From Rhizobium sp. AC27/96 (GTDB lineage Bacteria; Pseudomonadota; Alphaproteobacteria; Rhizobiales; Rhizobiaceae): a DNA stretch of 64,000 nt. Below are positions 33,639 through 41,812 of this stretch, piece after piece (position 1 is the first letter of the stretch; every line of letters begins with the position of its first letter). The notes below the pieces were generated by a model, which worked only from the letters and a program-made list of their open reading frames with translations, had not been told where the DNA came from and did not search any database. Made by a program: the position numbers and the translations under genes. The stretch lies in NCBI RefSeq assembly GCF_001692325.1, contig NZ_LXKN01000075.1, forward strand, positions 124,001-188,000, written 5' to 3'.

Positions 33639-34538
33639 TCAATGCGTTCTTGCTGAAGTAACCACCCTATTTCGACGCACCTCCAACAGGATGTGCCCGA
33701 AAAGTGCTGCAAGCACGATCGGTCCGCCGATCAGCGTCGCCGTCGACGGCCGCTCGGCAAAAACCATCCATACCCATAATGGCGTCAGCGGCACTTCGAG
33801 CGCCGTCAGCAGGGCTGCATCGGAGGCGGGAACGAGCCGCGAGCCGAATGTATAGAGGCTGAGACCCATCGCATTCTGGATGATGCCGAAGGCGATGATC
33901 AGACCAAGATCCTGGCCGGATATCGCAAGCGGCGAGGCAAACCAGAAGGTAATGAAGGAGCAGAGCCACGCCGACAGCGCCATCGCCGGCAGCATCGGTA
34001 CATTGCGATGCTGGCGCATGACGACGGCGAGCGCGGCCACCGTCAGCGTCATGATCGCCGCCAGCCCTTTGCCGAGCCAGCTGCCGCCATCGCCTGAATG
34101 GCCGGAGAGCATGACGAGCACGCCGATGAAAGCGATGCCGCTGGCGATCAGCGTCCTCATATTCGGACGCTCGCCGATGAAGAGAAAGGCAACGCCGGCG
34201 GTAACGAACGGCACTGTCGCATAGATGACCATGGCGTCGGCAACCGACGTATAATAGATCGAGCCGATGCCGCTGATCATCGAGGCCGTCGAAAAGACCG
34301 TCGCCGCCAGCGAAGGCCCGCGCATGGAGCGCAGGATGCGCCAGGCATTGCGGCGTTCGATGTAGAAAAACAGCGTGAAGACGCCGAGGCCGGAAACGAT
34401 CCCGCGGCAGAAGAGAATGGTCATGAGGTCGGCGTGGATCGCCCGCACGAAGAGGCCCGAGGTCGACCAGGCCAGCGCCGAAAGCGCCACATAGGTGACG
34501 CCCAGCCTGTATTGCTGCTGTTCCGCCAGCGTTACCAT
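33639..34538 (-). CDS. EamA/DMT-family transporter
   Basis: Inner-membrane protein of 299 residues with ten predicted membrane segments in two EamA repeats. The first begins LGVTYVALSALAWSTSGLF and the second follows the loop near HSGDGGSWLGKG. The family exports amino acids, nucleosides or other metabolites; the substrate cannot be inferred. The start ATG 34538 has a very strong GGGGGGAG site; an earlier ATG at 34598 is less likely. It is upstream of ridA on the same strand, 58 bases away, and could be co-transcribed with it. Confidence 0.85.
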   Translation of the reverse strand: MVTLAEQQQYRLGVTYVALSALAWSTSGLFVRAIHADLMTILFCRGIVSGLGVFTLFFYIERRNAWRILRSMRGPSLAATVFSTASMISGIGSIYYTSVADAMVIYATVPFVTAGVAFLFIGERPNMRTLIASGIAFIGVLVMLSGHSGDGGSWLGKGLAAIMTLTVAALAVVMRQHRNVPMLPAMALSAWLCSFITFWFASPLAISGQDLGLIIAFGIIQNAMGLSLYTFGSRLVPASDAALLTALEVPLTPLWVWMVFAERPSTATLIGGPIVLAALFGHILLEVRRNRVVTSARTH

Positions 34539-34784
34539 CAACTCCCCCCGTCCTGTTGTGGCAGATCCATAGCGAGCGGCCATGCCACCCACAAGCAAAG
34601 CTTGCGCCCTCTCATGTCGTGGACGTCGGAAGATGCCGAGGGTTGCAGGAAGGCCACGCCCCAGGCCCCGCGGTTGAGCAAAGGATGATCGAAGTCACCC
34701 CGAAAGCAGTTCCTGCGACATTCGTCTTGCAGATATTCTCCGCGGCTCTACGGTTCGCGTGAATTTCGGTTAAGGGAGAATCAG

Positions 34785-35210
34785 TTGCGCCTGCTGTCGG
34801 CCACCTTGTTCGCATGCGGCTGCGTCAGCCTGGTGGATGGGCCTCTGTGGCCGCCGGCGCAAACCTATGTCGACGCGACGGTGCAATGCAGCCAGAGCAG
34901 CAATCCATCCCGTTGCCAGCATAACCGCGAAACATGGAAGGCTGAGTATGAGGAGGCCATCGCGGGCGGGTATCGCGCCCAGAAACATGTCGCCCTGTGC
35001 CTCAGCACTGGCTGCGACATGGCGATCCAGCCCGACAAGATGCTCGGCTGCGCATGGCGCATCGTCATTGCCGATGCGAAACACGTTCAGTCCGACAGCA
35101 CGGATACAACCAATCTCAGCCGCTTCTGCGGGAATGATTATGTCGACGACAACGCAAAGCTTGCGGCCGCATCACAGGCGAAGGCCATGCTGCGCCTGAT
35201 CGGCAAATAG
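34785..35210 (+). CDS. Small cysteine-rich exported protein, unknown function
   Basis: A 141-residue protein starting at TTG 34785, which has GGGAG six bases upstream. The N-terminus RLLSATLFACGCVSLVDG is a short hydrophobic leader, and LFAC could be a lipobox, although the n-region is minimal. The mature protein has about six more cysteines (in VQCSQS, SRCQH, ALCLSTGC, LGCAW, RFCGN), suggesting periplasmic disulfides. The end NAKLAAASQAKAMLRLIGK is helical. I do not recognise the family. It stands alone and converges with the hydrolase gene; an 8-bp inverted repeat at 35213-35220/35237-35244 lies between them. Confidence 0.65.
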   Translation: MRLLSATLFACGCVSLVDGPLWPPAQTYVDATVQCSQSSNPSRCQHNRETWKAEYEEAIAGGYRAQKHVALCLSTGCDMAIQPDKMLGCAWRIVIADAKHVQSDSTDTTNLSRFCGNDYVDDNAKLAAASQAKAMLRLIGK

Positions 35211-35259
35211 CCGGCCGCAGAACAGCAATGACTGCCCTGCGGCCATGCCCTGTTCAAAT

Positions 35260-35871
35260 TCAGGCGTAGGGCGCGAGGAACGTACGGATCGCTTCGATCT
35301 CGTTCGGCCTGATGTCGTGGCCGCCCGGATGCCATTCGAGCGTCACCTGCGCCCCCTGCTGAGCGAAGTAATCGGCGAGCGCCTGGGTGACGGGAGCCGG
35401 CGAGATCGGATCCCGCTCGCCCGCCGTAATCAGCACACGCCTCCCCTCCAGCCTTGAATTGTCTTTGGGCTGGAACGGGATCAACGGATGCATGAGCACC
35501 GCTGCATCGAAGATATCGCCATGTTCGATCAGCACATTGGCAAGAATATTGGCCCCATTGGAAAAGCCGAGGCCAAGCACCTGCGATGCGCCGTGCTCGG
35601 CCGCAAGCCCCGAGACATAGGCCGCCATCTTATCCGTCGCCCGGGCGAGATCGGCCATATCGTAGACACCCTCACCCGTGCGGCGGAAGAATCGCGCCGC
35701 ACCGTGTTCCGACACATCGCCGCGCGGTGACACAATGGTCGCCTCGGGCAAGAGCCGCGCCGCGAAATCGAAGAACTGGTTCTCGTCACCACCGGTGCCA
35801 TGGAAGGTGAAGAGAATGGGTTTTCCGGGTGCACCGGCCTTCAGCCGGTGCACATAATTCGTATCCATCAT
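35260..35871 (-). CDS. Alpha/beta hydrolase, phospholipase/carboxylesterase type (MhqD-like)
   Basis: A 203-residue hydrolase of the YpfH/MhqD class. The oxyanion region is ILFTFHGTGGDENQFFDF, the nucleophile serine lies in LGLGFSNGANIL (about residue 103), the acid in ITAGERDPISP and the histidine in EWHPGGHDI, so the triad is complete. It lies 14 bases downstream of a ring-cleaving dioxygenase gene on the same strand. In Bacillus the mhqO-mhqD pair handles quinones and hydroquinones, and this pair has the same composition, so quinone detoxification is the likely role. Confidence 0.85.
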   Translation of the reverse strand: MMDTNYVHRLKAGAPGKPILFTFHGTGGDENQFFDFAARLLPEATIVSPRGDVSEHGAARFFRRTGEGVYDMADLARATDKMAAYVSGLAAEHGASQVLGLGFSNGANILANVLIEHGDIFDAAVLMHPLIPFQPKDNSRLEGRRVLITAGERDPISPAPVTQALADYFAQQGAQVTLEWHPGGHDIRPNEIEAIRTFLAPYA

Positions 35872-35885
35872 GATCCCTCTCCCGA

Positions 35886-36818
35886 TTAGCCTTCCAGCGG
35901 CTCGAGGTTCCGCTCGATCAACTCGCGCAGATGCGCATGCTGGCCGGGCAGTTTCAGCGCTTCGCCGAGATGCGCCGTGTCCTCATCGCGGTTGAAGCCC
36001 GGTTCGTTGGTGGCAACTTCGAACAGCACGCCGCCCGGCGTGCGGAAATAGATCGCCCAGAAGTAATCACGGTCGATGACCGGCGTTACCTGGTATCCCG
36101 TGTCCATCAGCGCCTTGCGCACTTCAAGCTGCGTGGCGCGGTTCTCGACGGCAAAGGCGACATGGTGGACGGAGCCGGCGCCCGGAAGCGCGCGGTTGAT
36201 GTTCGGCATGGTTTCGAGGTCGACATAGTCGGCACCGTTGCCACCGGGAATGGCGAGCCGCTTGACGCCTTCATGCGTATCGACAACCTCATAGCCCATG
36301 TATTTCAGCAGTTCGGCCGTGGCGCCCTCGTCCCGCAGCCGCATGGCGACGGAATGAAAGCCCCTAATGGCATGCTCGGCATCCACACCGCCATGCGTCC
36401 AGGGCTGACGCTTGTCATCCTTGACCTCGACGAGAGCGAAGCCGTCACCATCCGGGCCGGCGAAATGCAGGCGCTTCTGGCCGAAGGATTCGTCGGCCTT
36501 CAAACCTTCAACGCCCTGCTTGCTGAGCCGCTCGGCCCAGTAGCCGATCGCACCTTCCGGAACGGAGTAGACGGTATTGCCGACTTCGCCAGTGCCGGGA
36601 CGGCCGCGAGCCATCTTCGGGAACGGGAAATAGGTCATGATCGTGCCGGGCGTGCCGATCTCGTCCCCATAGTAAAGGTGATAGACATCGGGTGCGTCGA
36701 AATTGACCGTCTTCTTGACGCGGCGCAGGCCGAGCGTGTCGGTGAAGAACTTGTTGTTGGTACGGGCGTCTTCCGCCATCGAGGTAACGTGGTGAAGACC
36801 CTTGATCTGGTTGAGCAT
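35886..36818 (-). CDS. VOC ring-cleaving dioxygenase, MhqO/MhqA type
   Basis: Two-module VOC protein of 310 residues predicted to open hydroquinone rings. The first module begins IKGLHHVTSMAEDARTNNKF with the metal histidine pair HH, and the second has IRGFHSVAMRLRDEG, SVHHVAFAV and GGVLFEVATNEPGF, supplying the His/Glu ligands. Length fits the MhqO group (about 310). It is first in an operon with the MhqD-like hydrolase. The region upstream has a nested inverted repeat at 36922-36956 that may be the operator of a quinone-sensing regulator, though none is encoded nearby. Confidence 0.87.
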   Translation of the reverse strand: MLNQIKGLHHVTSMAEDARTNNKFFTDTLGLRRVKKTVNFDAPDVYHLYYGDEIGTPGTIMTYFPFPKMARGRPGTGEVGNTVYSVPEGAIGYWAERLSKQGVEGLKADESFGQKRLHFAGPDGDGFALVEVKDDKRQPWTHGGVDAEHAIRGFHSVAMRLRDEGATAELLKYMGYEVVDTHEGVKRLAIPGGNGADYVDLETMPNINRALPGAGSVHHVAFAVENRATQLEVRKALMDTGYQVTPVIDRDYFWAIYFRTPGGVLFEVATNEPGFNRDEDTAHLGEALKLPGQHAHLRELIERNLEPLEG

Positions 36819-36921
36819 CTCTAACCCCTTTGTTTCGCCCGCGACGGCAGGCGTTTCTCATGGGCAGAAGATGGTCCGCGACGCGTCGTTTCGATAGCCC
36901 TCAAGTGCCAAACGGATTGTC

Positions 36922-36956
36922 TTCAATTGTTGAACGATGAGAGGATGTCGTTCAAT
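36922..36956. promoter_or_regulatory. Nested inverted repeats upstream of the dioxygenase gene
   Basis: TTCAA-TTG-TTGAA at 36922-36934 is a perfect palindrome. Its right part also forms TTGAACGA (36930-36937) / TCGTTCAA (36948-36955), an 8-bp repeat with a 10-nt loop. A further TTCAAT is at 36971-36976. The spacing is suitable for a MarR- or HxlR-type dimer. It lies 104 bases from the dioxygenase start and 95 from the antitoxin start. Confidence 0.5.
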
Positions 36957-37022
36957 GAAGGTGTCATCAGTTCAATTTGGCATGGCAATATTGATTTGGG
37001 ACGTGATTGGCATTAGATTAAC

Positions 37023-37035
37023 CTAGACAGTCTAG
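37023..37035. promoter_or_regulatory. Palindromic operator of the toxin-antitoxin operon
   Basis: CTAGAC-A-GTCTAG is a perfect 13-bp palindrome ending 15 bases before the antitoxin ATG. Antitoxins of this class bind such sites to repress their own operon, so this is the expected operator. Confidence 0.6.
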
Positions 37036-37050
37036 CCAGATGGAAAACTC

Positions 37051-37305
37051 ATGAATTGGCCGCTACAGGACGCGAAAAATCAATTCTCCAAAGTCGTGCA
37101 GAAAGCTCGGAGCGAAGGTCCGCAAACGGTGACTTTGCGTGGCGAACGGGCGGCCGTCGTCCTCTCCGCCGAGGACTACGACGCCCTTCTGGCTGGAAAG
37201 CCGAGCCTCGTCGACGACCTGCTATCCGGGCCGGCCTGGGACGATGAAATGGCCGATGCAGTTACGGCGCGAGAAAAGGCGCCGAGCCGGGGCATCGCTT
37301 TCTAA
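37051..37305 (+). CDS. Phd/YefM-family antitoxin
   Basis: An 84-residue antitoxin. The N-terminal DNA-binding fold is clear: WPLQDAKNQFSKVVQKARSEGPQTVTLRGERAAVVLSAEDYDAL is the PhdYeFM core (quoted segments: LQDAKNQFSKVV, TVTLRGERAAVVLS). The acidic C-terminus (LSGPAWDDEMADAV) would wrap the toxin. Its stop TAA shares one base with the toxin ATG (TAATG), the tight coupling usual for these pairs. A 13-bp palindrome upstream is the likely operator. Confidence 0.92.
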   Translation: MNWPLQDAKNQFSKVVQKARSEGPQTVTLRGERAAVVLSAEDYDALLAGKPSLVDDLLSGPAWDDEMADAVTAREKAPSRGIAF

Positions 37306-37715
37306 TGTATCTGCTCGATACGAATGTTATTTCAGAGGCCCGTCGCGGCAACCGCGAAGCAATAGCATGGCTACGCTCGGTTGACCCTTCCACGCTCTAT
37401 CTCAGCGTTATCACACTCGGGGAAGTCATGCGCGGGATCGCCTTGAAGCGAAAGAACGATCCGCACGCAGCGGCACATCTGGGGGAGTGGCTGCGCAAGC
37501 TCAGGCACGATCACAGTGGCCGCATTCTTTCGATCACCGACCAGATCGCGGTCGAATGGGGGCGAATTGCGGCGCAACGTCCACGCGGCGATGCTGACGG
37601 GCTGATTGCCGCGACCGCACTCGTACATGATTTGATCATCGTCACCCGCAATGTCGGCGATTTCGATGATACGGGCGTATCAGTGATCAACCCTTGGGAT
37701 CCGGCGCCTCACTGA
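37305..37715 (+). CDS. PIN-domain toxin, VapC/FitB type
   Basis: A 136-residue ribonuclease toxin. The four acidic residues of the PIN active site are present: D5 in YLLDTNVIS, E40 in TLGEVMRG, D98 in GDADGLIAATA and D119 in RNVGDFDD. The sequence order is closest to FitB/VapC toxins that pair with Phd-type antitoxins. The last seven bases overlap the 3' end of ung on the other strand, so the pair is inserted very tightly next to it. Confidence 0.92.
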   Translation: MYLLDTNVISEARRGNREAIAWLRSVDPSTLYLSVITLGEVMRGIALKRKNDPHAAAHLGEWLRKLRHDHSGRILSITDQIAVEWGRIAAQRPRGDADGLIAATALVHDLIIVTRNVGDFDDTGVSVINPWDPAPH

Positions 37716-38410
37716 GCGCGCGGATCGTTCGGCAAGGCCCAGTCGATCGGCTCGCGGCCATGCTCGGCCAGATAGGTATTGGCCTGAGAAAAATGCTTGG
37801 AGCCGAAGAATCCATTATGGGCCGACAGCGGCGATGGGTGCACGGATTTCAGCACGAGATGGCGCTCGGTATCGACGAAGGCAGCTTTCTTCTGCGCGTA
37901 GGAGCCCCAGAGCATGAAGACGACGCCGTCGCATTCGTCATTGACCTTGCGGATGACCGCGTCGGTAAATTTCTCCCAGCCCTTGCCCTGATGCGAGGCG
38001 GCCTGTGACTCTTCGACGGTCAGCACGCTGTTGAGCAACAATACGCCCTGCTTCGCCCAGCTCTCCAGAAAACCGTGGCGGGCCGGCGGAATGCCGAGAT
38101 CCGTCTCCAGCTCCTTGTAGATATTGACCAGCGACGGCGGAATGCGCACGCCGGGGCGAACACTGAAGCAGAGCCCATGCGCCTGGCCGGCACCATGATA
38201 AGGGTCCTGCCCGAGGATGACGACCTGAACCTCATCGAGCGGCGTCAGATCCAGTGCCCGGAAATATTCGCTGCCGCGCGGAAAGATCACTTTGCCACGC
38301 TGCTTCTCCTCGACGAGAAAGGATTTGAGCTGCTGCATGTAGGGGCTTTCGAATTCCGGAGACAGAGCCTCTTTCCAGCTTTCTTCCAGCTTGATACCCG
38401 CTTCCGCCAT
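37709..38410 (-). CDS. ung: Ung, uracil-DNA glycosylase
   Basis: Base-excision repair enzyme of 233 residues that removes uracil from DNA. The water-activating loop VVILGQDPYHGAGQAHGLCF (about residues 63-82), LLLNSVLTVE and the leucine loop SVHPSPLSAHNGFFGSKHF are all intact, with family 1 length. It ends WALPNDPRAQ, within the 3' overlap with the toxin gene. Upstream it faces a P-loop protein gene across 232 bases. Confidence 0.95.
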   Translation of the reverse strand: MAEAGIKLEESWKEALSPEFESPYMQQLKSFLVEEKQRGKVIFPRGSEYFRALDLTPLDEVQVVILGQDPYHGAGQAHGLCFSVRPGVRIPPSLVNIYKELETDLGIPPARHGFLESWAKQGVLLLNSVLTVEESQAASHQGKGWEKFTDAVIRKVNDECDGVVFMLWGSYAQKKAAFVDTERHLVLKSVHPSPLSAHNGFFGSKHFSQANTYLAEHGREPIDWALPNDPRAQ

Positions 38411-38642
38411 CGTCTCTCGCCTCCGTCTGTTGTCAGCATGCCGATTGAGGATGAAAGCGGCGGCGTGTCAAGAAAATGGCTGATGCGGCGGCGGGGAGAT
38501 CACAGTTTTCGAAGAACAGCGCCCCTTGGTTCCACGCCGATCTGGGAAATGGCAACGATCGCCGGAGCAAGTCTTCCAATCGTTGACATCCCCGTTCAGT
38601 TCGGCCAATAGAAGCCATCCCAATTTTCCGACCGGTGCCCCT

Positions 38643-39182
38643 ATGCTTCCCTTGCATTCCCTTGGCGAGCGCATCGTCGTGCTCGGCCCCTCCAATGCCG
38701 GCAAGTCAACCCTTGCGGTTGCTCTTTCGAAAAAGCTCGGCCTCCCGGCCGTGCATCTCGATCAGCTTCACCACCTGCCCCATACAGATTGGAAGCAACG
38801 TCCTGAAGCCGAGTTCGCCGCACTCCATGATGCGGCTATTCTTGAAGAGCAGTGGGTTATAGAAGGCAACTATTCGCGCCTGATGCCGCAGCGCTTCGCC
38901 CGGGCCACCGGTGCCATCCTCATAAGCTCCAACCATTGGCTGCGCTTTTCCCGCTATCTCAAACGCACGCTCATCAACCGTTCGAACCGCGCGGGACATC
39001 TCGAAGGTGCGAAGGACAGCGTCAAATGGGAAATGATTCAATGGATACTGGTCAAGACCCGCAATAGCGGCCTCAAATATGCAAAAATGCTCCAGGAATC
39101 CGGCCTGCCGCTCATAGAATGTCATACGGCGGAGGCGCTCAATAATCTCTATCGGGCGTGGGACTTGCCGGACCGACGATAG
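38643..39182 (+). CDS. P-loop NTPase, FlaR/adenylate-kinase-like (topology modulation type)
   Basis: A 179-residue nucleotide-binding protein with Walker A LGPSNAGKSTLAVALSKKLG (about residues 14-33), then HLDQLHHLPHTDWKQRP and WVIEGNYSRLMPQRF, a pattern of the small kinase-like proteins annotated FlaR or AAA family ATPase. The substrate is unknown; shikimate/adenylate-type phosphotransfer is possible. The start ATG 38643 is the first to fit the family; a longer frame upstream is unlikely. It stands alone on the plus strand. Confidence 0.8.
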   Translation: MLPLHSLGERIVVLGPSNAGKSTLAVALSKKLGLPAVHLDQLHHLPHTDWKQRPEAEFAALHDAAILEEQWVIEGNYSRLMPQRFARATGAILISSNHWLRFSRYLKRTLINRSNRAGHLEGAKDSVKWEMIQWILVKTRNSGLKYAKMLQESGLPLIECHTAEALNNLYRAWDLPDRR

Positions 39183-39355
39183 GGGTTTTGTGCGAATGGC
39201 ACCGGACTTCTGCGATCGGCCCCCACGTTGCGCCGATCTCATTAGCTGCAGCTTTTCAGTTTATTCGCCAAAAGCTCCGGCCACTATATCCATCCGTGAT
39301 GAGATTGGCGGCTGGCCAAGCTGCGCCACCTTTCTCAAATCATCGTCCTCCGCAA

Positions 39356-41803
39356 TCACCCCTTGATCCGCATCATCTGCGGATCGTAGAGCGGCTTCAG
39401 GGACACCTGGCAGGGCACGCGCCGCTGCGCCACATCGAGTTCGTAACGGCCGGAGAGCACAAAATCCTCGGTCACCCCGCTGGGATCGCGGACATAGCCG
39501 TAGCCGATGGCTTTGCCGATCGTGTAGCCGTAGCCGCCGCTTGAGAGCCAGCCGACGCGCTGGCCGTCGCGATAGATCGTCTCGCGGCCGAGCAGCACGG
39601 TCTCGGGGTCGTCCGGCACGAAGCAGGCAAGCATCTTCTTGACGCCGGAGGCCAGCTGCCGCTCGATCGCCTCGCGGCCACGGAATGCAATGTTCTTCTT
39701 CATCTTCACTGCCCATGCGAGCCCGGCCTCGACAGGCGTATGATCCGGGCCGATATCAGAGCCCCAAGCGCGATAGCCCTTCTCCAGCCGGCAGCTTTCG
39801 ATGGCGCGATAGCCGGCATTGATGAGTCCGTGCTCGCGCCCAGCCGCCATCAGCACGTCATAGACTGTGCCGGCATATTCCACCGGCACATGCAGCTCAT
39901 AGCCCAGTTCGCCGACATAGGTGATGCGCAGCGCCCTGACGGGGCAGCCGGCAATGCCGACGGTCCGCACTTTGCCGAAGGGGAATGCGGCATTGGAAAC
40001 ATCCGCCGATGTCACCCCCCGCAATATCTCTCGCGACTTCGGCCCCATGAGCGACAGCACGGAATAGGCCGAGGTCACGTCCACCAGCTCGGCATGCAGG
40101 TCGGCCGGAATATTGCGGGCAATCCAGTCGAAATCATGCGTGGCAAAGCCCGTGCCGGTGGTGATGTAGAACTCATTCTCGGCGATGCGGGCGACGGTGA
40201 CGTCGCATTCGATGCCGCCCCGGTCGTTGAGCATTTGCGTATAGGTCAGCGCGCCCACAGGCTTGGTAACGTCGTTGGCGGCGATCCACGATATCGCCGC
40301 TTCGGCATCCCTGCCTTTCAGCACGAATTTGGCAAAGGAGGTCTGGTCGAAGATGACGGCCGCTTCGCGCACCGCCTTGTGCTCGCGGCCAACGGCGCCG
40401 AACCAGTTTTGCCTGTCATAGGTGTAGATATCCTTCGGCTCCTCGCCGGCAAAGAGATCGGCAAACCAGTTTGGCCGCTCCCAGCCGAGCTTTTCACCGA
40501 AGCAAGCGCCCTGAGCTTTCAGGCGGTCATAGAGTGGCGATTTACGGCAAGGCCGGCCGCTGGAATGCTCTTCAAAGGGCCACGCCATGGTGTAGTGCTT
40601 GCCATAGGCCTCGAGCGTGCGGGTGCGCACCCAATCGGTATCGAAATGCGGACGGCCGAAGCGCCTGATGTCGACCGGCCAGAGATCGTAGGGCGGCTCG
40701 CCCTTGGCGACCCATTCGGCGAGTGCCATGCCCGCCCCGCCGGCAGACGCAATGCCGAAGGCGTTGAAGCCGGCGCCGACGAAGAAATTCTTCAGCTCCG
40801 GCGCTTCGCCGAGGATGAAGTTGCCATCGGGCGTAAAGCTCTCCGGGCCGCACAGTAGCTGCTTGACGCCTGCCGTCTGCAGCGCCGGCACGCGAACCAG
40901 TGCCTGTTCCATGATCTGCTCGAAATGATCGAAATTGCTGTCGAGCAGCGTGTAGTGGAAATCCTTGGGGATACCATCGAGCGCCCAGGGGATCGGGTTC
41001 GGCTCATAGCCGCCCATCACAAGCCCACCGACCTCTTCCTTGTAATAGGTCAGCCGATCGGGATCGCGCAGTGTCGGCAGGTTGGAAGGTACGCCGAAGG
41101 ATTCGGTGATTAGATATTGATGCTCGACGGAGACGAGCGGCACATTGACGCCGAAGCGCCCAGCAAAGGTCCGCGTCCACTGCCCGGCGCAGACGACGAC
41201 CCGCTCGCATTCGATGCGTCCCCTATCGGTGATGACGGCACGGATTCGGCCCTTGTCGATCTCCAGATCCAAAACCTCGGTATCCTCGAAAATCGAGACG
41301 CCAGCCATCCGCGCGCCCTTCGCCAGCGCTTGGGTGATATCAGAGGGATTGGCCTGTCCGTCAGTCGGCAGGAAGGCGGCGCCGACGAGGTCGTCGACAT
41401 CCATCAAAGGCCAGAGATCGAAAGCCTCCTTGGGTGTCAGCAGATGCATCTGCAGGCCGAAGGATTGCGCCGTCGTCGCCTGCCGCTTGACCTCGGTCCA
41501 GCGCTCTTCGTTGCAGGCAAGGCGTAAACCGCCATTCATCTTCCAGCCGGTGGCAAGCCCCGTCTCGGCCTCGAGCTTCTTGTAGAGATCGACGGAATAG
41601 CCGAGCATCTGGGTGATATTGGCGCTGGTGCGTAGCTGACCGACGAGGCCGGCAGCATGAAACGTCGTGCCCGAGGTCAGCTTCTTGCGCTCTAACAGCA
41701 CCGTATCGGTAAAGCCGAGCTTGCCGAGATGGTAGGCCGTCGAGCAGCCGATGATGCCGCCGCCGATGACGACGGTCTTTGCGGTAGCAGGCAGGCCCTT
41801 CAT
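39356..41803 (-). CDS. GcvT-fused FAD oxidoreductase, sarcosine/dimethylglycine dehydrogenase family
   Basis: An 815-residue flavoenzyme of the same design as the gene at 3385-5811. The FAD motif VVIGGGIIGCSTAYHLGKLG is at 11-30, then LTSGTTFHAAGLVGQLR with the conserved histidine region. The C-terminal half is the GcvT domain, including LSLMGPKSREILRGVT and YVGELGYELHVP. It should demethylate an N-methyl amine with tetrahydrofolate as acceptor. It lies nine bases downstream of a choline-kinase-like gene, so the operon may use a choline- or betaine-like compound; this is inference. The stop is at 39356. Confidence 0.88.
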   Translation of the reverse strand: MKGLPATAKTVVIGGGIIGCSTAYHLGKLGFTDTVLLERKKLTSGTTFHAAGLVGQLRTSANITQMLGYSVDLYKKLEAETGLATGWKMNGGLRLACNEERWTEVKRQATTAQSFGLQMHLLTPKEAFDLWPLMDVDDLVGAAFLPTDGQANPSDITQALAKGARMAGVSIFEDTEVLDLEIDKGRIRAVITDRGRIECERVVVCAGQWTRTFAGRFGVNVPLVSVEHQYLITESFGVPSNLPTLRDPDRLTYYKEEVGGLVMGGYEPNPIPWALDGIPKDFHYTLLDSNFDHFEQIMEQALVRVPALQTAGVKQLLCGPESFTPDGNFILGEAPELKNFFVGAGFNAFGIASAGGAGMALAEWVAKGEPPYDLWPVDIRRFGRPHFDTDWVRTRTLEAYGKHYTMAWPFEEHSSGRPCRKSPLYDRLKAQGACFGEKLGWERPNWFADLFAGEEPKDIYTYDRQNWFGAVGREHKAVREAAVIFDQTSFAKFVLKGRDAEAAISWIAANDVTKPVGALTYTQMLNDRGGIECDVTVARIAENEFYITTGTGFATHDFDWIARNIPADLHAELVDVTSAYSVLSLMGPKSREILRGVTSADVSNAAFPFGKVRTVGIAGCPVRALRITYVGELGYELHVPVEYAGTVYDVLMAAGREHGLINAGYRAIESCRLEKGYRAWGSDIGPDHTPVEAGLAWAVKMKKNIAFRGREAIERQLASGVKKMLACFVPDDPETVLLGRETIYRDGQRVGWLSSGGYGYTIGKAIGYGYVRDPSGVTEDFVLSGRYELDVAQRRVPCQVSLKPLYDPQMMRIKG

Positions 41804-41812
41804 TGCGTCACC

